NCBI RefSeq assembly: GCF_000722685.1
Contig: NZ_JPFV01000015.1
Span: forward strand, 62,001-126,000
Direction of reading: 5' to 3'
DNA from: Streptococcus mitis
Lineage (GTDB): Bacteria > Bacillota > Bacilli > Lactobacillales > Streptococcaceae
DNA length: 64,000 bases
The translations under genes and the position numbers were made by a program. The notes beneath the pieces were generated by a model that saw only the letters and a list, made by a program, of their open reading frames with translations, was not told the DNA's origin and did not search any database. Below are positions 1 through 7,500 of the stretch, piece after piece (position 1 is the stretch's first letter; each line of letters begins with the position of its first letter).

Positions 1-47
1 AAAATAATCTTACTATGCGCCTGACCGACACCAAGTTTTTTTGTCAT
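1..47 (-). CDS. mvk: Mevalonate kinase, N-terminal start only (runs off window)
   Basis: An ATG at 47 on the minus strand, preceded by an AAGGAA ribosome site, opens MTKKLGVGQAHSKII and leaves the window. This matches the N-terminus of streptococcal mevalonate kinase (GHMP kinase, mevalonate route to isopentenyl diphosphate). Its position next to choline-binding protein genes and ritR agrees with the pneumococcal order. Only about 15 residues are visible, so the call rests on that motif plus synteny. Confidence 0.75.
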   Translation of the reverse strand, partial: MTKKLGVGQAHSKII

Positions 48-130
48 ATTTTCCTTTTACTAGACGAATAAGCCGTCCCATTTTTCATACAAGTATTTAT
101 TCTTTCCTATCTATTTTATTATATTTTCAC

Positions 131-162
131 AAAAAAAGCGATTGTTTCCTTTACAATCGCTT
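131..162 (-). terminator. Rho-independent terminator of the choline-binding protein gene
   Basis: A perfect 10-bp stem (136-145 with 153-162) has a 7-nt loop and is followed on the minus strand by a T run (complement of the A run at 131-137). It lies just past the stop codon at 169. Confidence 0.85.
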
Positions 163-168
163 CTTTCA

Positions 169-1134
169 TTATTGAATCCATTCGCCATTATAGTTGACGT
201 AGTAGCCATCTACAGTGGTATTCACTGCTAAAGCACCTGAGCTATAAGCGTAGTACCATTTACTACCGACCTGGAACCAGCCAGTTGCCATAGTTCCTGA
301 TGAACGGAGATAGTACCACTTGTTACCAAGGTATTGCCAGCCCGTTTTCATATCACCATTTTCAACATCTAGATAATACCAAGTTGAGCCTTCCTGATAC
401 CAACCAGTTGCCATAGCTCCTGATGAGCGAAGATAGTACCACTTATTACCAAGATATTGCCAACCAGTTTGCATGATGGCAGTTGTTGGATCTAGATAAT
501 ACCATGGAGCAGCTTTTAGCTTATCTTCATCATATGTAAGAGGAAAATCCTTAACCCAACCACGTGCTAGCTCCCCAACAGTCAATCGGTTGATGCGAGA
601 ATCAAAGCCACCATCCTTCAGTAAATAATACCAGTGCCCCTCATCATAAATCCAACCAGTTTTTAAGGTGTGATAACTACGTTGATCTTCAAAATAATAG
701 ACTCGTTTCTCTGCTGGACTATTATATTGTTCCCCATGATGTTTGTTGGTATTTGCAGCAGTTTTTGCTTCTAAAACTTGCTTACCAACAAATTCTTGTA
801 GTACCCCATCTTGACCAAAGTAAAACCAATCTGGTCTAAAAGCAATATCTTGCCTTATAGAAGAACCAATCGTAACCCCTTCGTGTGGAGCAGGTATATA
901 TTGCCAGCCGACAACCATCTCTCCAGATAAAGGATCAAAATAATAGGTCTTGCCATCAATCACTCGCCAGTAGGTTTCTTTGAGTTCACCCTTCTTGTAG
1001 TAGGTTCTACCATTTTCTTGGACAAATTGCCAACCTTCTGAATCAGCATCATCCGCCAATACTGCACTTGTCGCTAGCAAACCGAAGAAAAAGACTGCCA
1101 ATGCAATTTGCATCAATTTTTTTATTATTTTCAT
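169..1134 (-). CDS. Choline-binding surface protein, CbpF/CbpC/CbpJ family
   Basis: A 321-residue exported protein that should bind phosphocholine on teichoic acids non-covalently. Residues 1-27 are a Sec signal peptide ending near VLADD. The rest is built of choline-binding repeats: GWQYLGNKWYYLRSSG occurs twice in near-identical form, alternating with GW..GSTWYYLD units. The middle part (about 95-210) holds longer irregular modules like those known in pneumococcal CbpF. It ends with VNYNGEWIQ, as CbpF-type proteins do. No enzymatic domain is visible, so a role in modulating wall hydrolases or adhesion is only inferred from the family. It sits at the mvk-ritR interval, where pneumococci carry cbpC and cbpJ. 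The start has an AGGAGG site 8 nt upstream. Confidence 0.9.
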   Translation of the reverse strand: MKIIKKLMQIALAVFFFGLLATSAVLADDADSEGWQFVQENGRTYYKKGELKETYWRVIDGKTYYFDPLSGEMVVGWQYIPAPHEGVTIGSSIRQDIAFRPDWFYFGQDGVLQEFVGKQVLEAKTAANTNKHHGEQYNSPAEKRVYYFEDQRSYHTLKTGWIYDEGHWYYLLKDGGFDSRINRLTVGELARGWVKDFPLTYDEDKLKAAPWYYLDPTTAIMQTGWQYLGNKWYYLRSSGAMATGWYQEGSTWYYLDVENGDMKTGWQYLGNKWYYLRSSGTMATGWFQVGSKWYYAYSSGALAVNTTVDGYYVNYNGEWIQ

Positions 1135-1155
1135 TAGACGTATCCTCCTGCAAGA

Positions 1156-1184
1156 ATTATAGTAAAAATTAAATTGTATGTCAA
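1156..1184 (-). promoter_or_regulatory. Consensus sigma-A promoter of the choline-binding protein gene
   Basis: On the minus strand TTGACA (1179-1184) and TATAAT (1156-1161) are separated by exactly 17 bp, about 20 bp upstream of the coding start. Both hexamers match consensus, so strong expression is expected. Confidence 0.85.
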
Positions 1185-1214
1185 TATGACGGCTTTAAAA
1201 TCATATAATAACGA

Positions 1215-1430
1215 AACATATTAAAAATTGAAACAGTAGTAGTACACTTTGGCTTTGAAAATATTTTTAGAAATTATAGTATATTGAAACTATAATAGTA
1301 CACCATGACTCCTAAAATATATCATATTGAATCTAGAATACTACATTGTGCATACTAAAATATTCCTAGAAATTAATTTGAATTTCCTAATCTATTTCTT
1401 CACATCTTATTTCACTCCACTATATTATGA
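1215..1430. repeat. Nested or tandem RUP-like element remnants
   Basis: The 439-bp gap between the two surface-protein genes holds three overlapping degenerate copies of one short unit. Each begins like ATATTGAAACT..AATAGTACA (around 1219, 1278 and 1320) and runs into CTAAAATATT..TAGAAATTA. The last copy continues to an ACTATATTA end at 1419-1427. The pattern matches the RUP family of pneumococcal repeats, thought to be moved by IS630-Spn1. The copies are incomplete, suggesting repeated insertion into one another. No gene is seen here. Confidence 0.6.
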
Positions 1431-1470
1431 CGCGCTTACAGTCAGCCTTCAACTTCCTGAAATGCAAAAA

Positions 1471-1498
1471 TCCCCTAGCAGACTTTCCTGCTAGGAGA
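1471..1498 (-). terminator. Terminator of the giant adhesin gene
   Basis: CCTAGCAG (1474-1481) pairs with CTGCTAGG (1488-1495). The stem is followed on the minus strand by a T run (A run at 1466-1470). It lies 76 bp past the adhesin stop codon. Confidence 0.8.
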
Positions 1499-1573
1499 TT
1501 TTCTTATGAGAGGTACTTATTTAAGCTTTGAAAATCGGACTTATCATCTGATAATTATCAAATAATCTACCAA

Positions 1574-4500
1574 TTAAGCTTCTTCGTCTTCTTTACGACG
1601 ACGGCCTGCAAGACCAAGACCAAGTAATGCACTTGCGGCTGCTGCTACCATAGCTACAGTAGAATCTACTGTACCTGTATTTGGCAACTCTTTCGCTCCT
1701 GCTTTCTTAGCTGGTGTTGCTGCATGTGAGCCTTGTTCAGCAGATGTAACTGCTTTATCAGCTGGTGCTACTGCATGTGAGCCTTGTTCAGCAGATGTAA
1801 CTGCTTTATCAGCTGGGATTACAGCTGTGCTACCATCTGGGAAGGTTACTGTAGTTGTGCCATCTTTACCTACTTTAACATCTGTTGCTGTTGGGTTTGA
1901 TTTCTTAACTGCTTCTGCTACTTTAGCTTTTTCAGCGTCTGTCAAGTTGCTTGGATCTGTAACTTGTGTTACTGATGGATCTTTAACACCATCTGCATCC
2001 TTAGACTTATCATCTGCTTTATTAGCTGGGATTACTGCTGTTGTGCCATCTTTACCTACTTTAACATCTGTTGCTGTTGGATTAGATTTCTTAACTGCCT
2101 TATCTGCTGGGATTACTGCTGTTGTACCATCTGGGTAAGTGACAGTTGCTGTGCCATCTTTGCCAACTTTAACATCTGTTACTGTTGGGTTTGATTTCTT
2201 AACTGCTTCTGCTACCTTAGCTTTTTCTGCTTCAGTCAAGTTGCTTGGATCTACAACTGGTGTTACCGCTGGATCCTTAACTGCGTTATCTGATGATTTC
2301 TTAACTGTATCACCTGATGGAATAACGGCTGTGCTGCCATCTGGGAAGGTTACTGTAGTTGTGCCATCTTTGCCAACCTTAACATCTGTTACTGTTGGGT
2401 TTGATTTCTTAACTTCGTCTGCTACCTTAGCTTTTTCTGCTTCAGTCAAGTTGCTTGGATCTACAACTGGTGTTACCGCTGGATCCTTAACTGCATTATC
2501 TGATGATTTCTTAACTGTATCACCTGATGGAATAACGGCTGTGCTGCCATCTGGGAAGGTTACTGTAGTTGTGCCATCTTTGCCAACCTTAACATCAGTT
2601 ACGGTTGGGTTAGATTTCTTAACTTCGTCGGCTACCTTAGCTTTTTCTGCTTCAGTCAAGTTGCTTGGATCTACGACTGGTGTTACCGCTGGTTTAGCTG
2701 GAGCTTTTGTATCCTTAGTTGCGGTTGCTGGAGCACTTGGTTCTGATACATTGCCTGCTGGATCTGTTGCTTTCGCTGTTACGTCTCCTGCTGGAAGCTC
2801 TTTCGTTGGTGTGATTGTAGCTTTTCCGTTTTCGTCCGCTACGCCTTCACCAAGCTTGTGACCATCTTTGTCGAACAACTCAACTTTAGATCCTGGTTCT
2901 GCTGTCACTTCAACTGGTGTCTTAGTTCCTGCTTTATCTGTTAGATCTGTCTTAACTTCTGGTTTAGCTGGAGCTTTTGTATCCTTAGTTGCGGTTGCTG
3001 GAACACTTGGTTCTGATACATTGCCTGCTGGATCTGTTGCTTTCGCTGTTACGTCTCCTGCTGGAAGCTCTTTCGTTGGTGTGATTGTAGCTTTTCCGTT
3101 TTCGTCCGCTACGCCTTCACCAAGCTTATTACCGTCTTTGTCGAACAACTCAACTTTAGATCCTGGTTCTGCTGTCACTTCAACTGGTGTCTTAGTTCCT
3201 GCTTTATCTGTTAGATCTGTTTTGATTTCTGGTTTAGCTGGAGCTTTTGTATCTGCTGTTGCTTTTTCTGGTGTGCTTGGCTCTGATACATTGCCTGCTG
3301 GATCTGTTGCTTTCGCTGTTACGTCTCCTGCTGGAAGCTCTTTCGTTGGTGTGATTGTAGCTTTTCCGTCTTTTCCTGCTACTCCTTCACCAATCTTGTT
3401 ACCATCTTTATCAAATAACTCTACTTTAGATCCTGGTGTTGCTGTTACTTCAACTGGTGTCTTAGTTCCTGCTTTTCCTGTTAAGTCTGTTTTGATTTCT
3501 GGTTTTGATGGTGTTGTTGTATCTTTTGTTGGCGTTGCTTTTGCTGGTGTGCTTGCTTCTGATACTTTTCCTGCTGGAAGTTCTTTCGTTGGTGTAATTG
3601 TAGCTTTTCCATCTTTTCCTGCTACTCCTTCACCAATCTTGTTACCATCTTTATCAAATAACTCTACTTTAGATCCTGGTTCTGCTGTCACTTCAACTGG
3701 TGTCTTAGTTCCTGCTTTATCTGTTAGATCTGTTTTGATTTCTGGTTTAGCTGGAGCTTTTGTATCTGCTGTTGCTTTTTCTGGTGTGCTTGGCTCTGAT
3801 ACATTGCCTGCTGGATCTGTTGCTTTCGCTGTTACGTCTCCTGCTGGAAGCTCTTTCGTTGGTGTGATTGTAGCTTTTCCGTTTTCGTCTGCTACTCCTT
3901 CACCAAGCTTGTTACCGTCTTTGTCGAACAACTCAACTTTAGATCCTGGTTCTGCTGTCACTTCAACTGGTGTCTTAGTTCCTGCTTTATCTGTTAGATC
4001 TGTTTTGATTTCTGGTTTAGCTGGAGCTTTTGTATCTGCTGTTGCTTTTTCTGGTGTGCTTGGCTCTGATACATTGCCTGCTGGATCTGTTGCTTTCGCT
4101 GTTACGTCTCCTGCTGGAAGCTCTTTCGTTGGTGTGATTGTAGCTTTTCCGTTTTCGTCTGCTACTCCTTCACCAAGCTTGTTACCGTCTTTGTCGAACA
4201 ACTCAACTTTAGATCCTGGTTCTGCTGTCACTTCAACTGGTGTCTTAGTTCCTGCTTTATCTGTTAGATCTGTTTTGATTTCTGGTTTAGCTGGAGCTTT
4301 TGTATCTGCTGTTGCTTTTTCTGGTGTGCTTGGCTCTGATACATTGCCTGCTGGATCTGTTGCTTTCGCTGTTACGTCTCCTGCTGGAAGTTCTTTCGTT
4401 GGTGTGATTGTAGCTTTTCCATCTTTTCCTGCTACTCCTTCACCAATCTTGTTACCATCTTTATCAAATAACTCTACTTTAGATCCTGGTGTTGCTGTTA

Positions 4501-7500
4501 CTTCAACTGGTGTCTTAGTTCCTGCTTTTCCTGTTAAGTCTGTTTTGATTTCTGGTTTTGATGGTGTTGTTGTATCTTTTGTTGGCGTTGCTTTTGCTGG
4601 TGTGCTTGCTTCTGATACTTTTCCTGCTGGAGTTGTTTCTTTTGCTGTTACGTCTCCTGCTGGAAGTTCTTTCGTTGGTGTAATTGTAGCTTTTCCATCT
4701 TTTCCTGCTACTCCTTCACCAATCTTGTTACCATCTTTATCAAATAACTCTACTTTAGATCCTGGTGTTGCTGTTACTTCAACTGGTGTCTTAGTTCCTG
4801 CTTTTCCTGTTAGGTCTGTTTTGATTTCTGGTTTTGATGGTGTTGTTGTATCTTTTGTTGGCGTTGCTTTTGCTGGTGTGCTTGCTTCTGATACTTTTCC
4901 TGCTGGAGTTGTTTCTTTTGCTGTTACGTCTCCTGCTGGAAGTTCTTTCGTTGGTGTGATTGTAGCTTTTCCATCTTTTCCTGCTACTCCTTCACCAATC
5001 TTGTTACCATCTTTATCAAATAACTCTACTTTAGATCCTGGTGTTGCTGTTACTTCAACTGGTGTCTTAGTTCCTGCTTTTCCTGTTAAGTCTGTTTTAA
5101 TTTCTGGTTTTGATGGTGATTCGTTCTTATCTGCATCTGTTGGTTTTTTAGTTACAAATTCTGATAATGGTTTTTTATCTTGAGAACCATCTTTATATGT
5201 TACAACAAGATTTCCTTTGTCGTCTTTTGTGACTGATTGGATCTTAGCATCTTTATCAGCTACAGCTTGACCTTTTTTGTCTGCAAAGTTAGCATCATCG
5301 TTGTTTTGAGAGTACTCAAGTTGGACTTTTTCTTTGATTTTAGCCAACTCAGCTTCTGTTACGTTAGCTGGATCTGCTACAGTAACTTTTTCAGTTGGAG
5401 TTGCAATATCATATTTTTGAGTTTGTCCCTTAAGCATAACACGGAATGCACCTGGATCAGTTGCAGTTGAGCTACCTACTGCTTTATTCTCAATAAATGC
5501 ACCATCTTTATCCGTTGCAGTTGCATAACGCCATCCTAAAGCCATACCTTCTGGATTTTCTCCTTTAGTTGCTGCATCTAGTCTATCTTGTGACAAACCA
5601 TCTGTCGCTGCTGGAGTACCTGAATAAGTAATGACTGCTGGGGCTTTTTCTGTCGCTGGAGTCTCAGCATTGATAACATTTGCTTTAAATCCATATTGTG
5701 TATTGATAGTATTTGCTTCACCTGCAACATCAGCAAACGCTTTGTTACCACCTTGTTTTACAGTAGCATTTGCAATTTTTCCACTATCATCTTTGAATTT
5801 GATATCGAATGAGTTTTCTTCCCCACCGTATACATAAACTTCCTTAGTATCTTTATTAGAGTAAGGAATTTCTACTGTTGGAGCTACTGCTGTTGTTTCT
5901 TTAGTTACAAATTCTGACAATGGTTTTTTATCTTGAGAACCATCTTTATAGGTTACTACAAGATTTCCATCAGCATCTTTTTCGACTGATTTAATCTTAG
6001 CGTCTTTATCAGCTACAGCTTGACCTTTTTTGTCTGCTAAGTTAGCATCATCATTGTTTTGAGAGTACTCAAGTTGAAGCTTCTCTTTGATTTTAGCCAA
6101 GTCAGCATCTGTTACGTTAGCTGGATCTGCTACAGTAACTTTTTCAGTTGGTGTTGCAATGTCATATTTTTGAGTTTGTCCCTTAAGCATAACACGGAAT
6201 GCACCTGGATCAGTTGCAGTTGAGCTACCTACTGCTTTATTCTCAATAAATGCACCATCTTTATCCGTTGCAGTTGCATAACGCCATCCTAAAGCCATAC
6301 CTTCTGGATTTTCTCCTTTAGTTGCTGCCTCTAGTTTGTCTTTTGCTAAACCATCTGTCGCTGCTGGAGTACCTGAATAAGTAATGACTGCTGGGGCTTC
6401 TGCTGTCGCTGGTGTCTCAGCATTGATAACATTTGCTTTAAATCCATATTGAGTGTTGATAGTATTTGCTTCACCTGCAACATCAGCAAACGCTTTGTTA
6501 CCACCTTGTTTTACAGTAGCACTTGCAATTTTTCCACTATCATCTTTGAATTTGATATCGAATGAGTTTTCTTCCCCACCGTATACATAAACTTCTTTAG
6601 TAGCTTTGTTAGAGTAAGGAATCTCTACTGTTGGAGCTACTGCTGTTGTTTCTTTAGTTACAAATTCTGACAATGGTTTTTTATCTTGAGAACCATCTTT
6701 GTAGGTTACAACAAGATTTCCTTTGTCATCTTTTGTTACTGATTGGATCTTAGCATCTTTATCAGCTACAGCTTGACCTTTTTTGTCTGCTAAGTTAGCG
6801 TCATCGTTGTTTTGAGAGTACTCAAGTTGAAGCTTCTCTTTGATTTTAGCCAAGTCAGCATCTGTTACGTTAGCTGGATCTGCTACAGTAACTTTTTCAG
6901 TTGGTGTTGCAATGTCATATTTTTGAGTTTGTCCCTTAAGCATGACACGGAATGAACCTGGGTCCGTTGCGTTTGAAGCATTTGTTGCTCCATTCTCAAT
7001 ATATGCACCATCTTTATCCGTCGCAGTTGCATAACGCCATCCTAAAGCCATACCTTCTGGATTTTCTCCTTTAGTTGCTGCCTCTAGTTTGTCTTTTGCT
7101 AAACCATCTGTCGCTGCTGGAGTACCTGAATAAGTAATGACTGCTGGGGCTTCTGCTGTCGCTGGTGTCTCAGCATTGATAACATTTGCTTTAAATCCAT
7201 ATTGAGTGTTGATAGTATTTGCTTCACCTGCAACATCAGCAAACGCTTTGTTACCACCTTGTTTTACAGTAGCACTTGCAATTTTTCCGCTATCATCTTT
7301 GAATTTGATATCGAATGAATTTTCTTCCCCACCGTATACATAAACTTCTTTAGTAGCTTTATTAGAGTAAGGAATCTCTACTGTTGGAGCTACTACTGGA
7401 GTTGCTGGATTTACTAGATATGCTGCTGCAATCTTATCTTTTGATCCATCAGGATAAGTGATAGTAAGATTTCCTTTTTCATCCACACTGTATTGTGAAT

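Noticed and set aside
1800..5120. Regular direct repeats that could suggest a CRISPR array
   Set aside because: Units are coding, in frame, of about 210-250 bp, with no short palindromic repeats or unique spacers and no cas genes.
2868..5183. Long plus-strand open frame (771 codons) antisense to the adhesin
   Set aside because: It results from the repetitive, stop-poor complement of the Ig-like repeats. No ribosome site, biased composition, and the minus-strand gene is clearly real.
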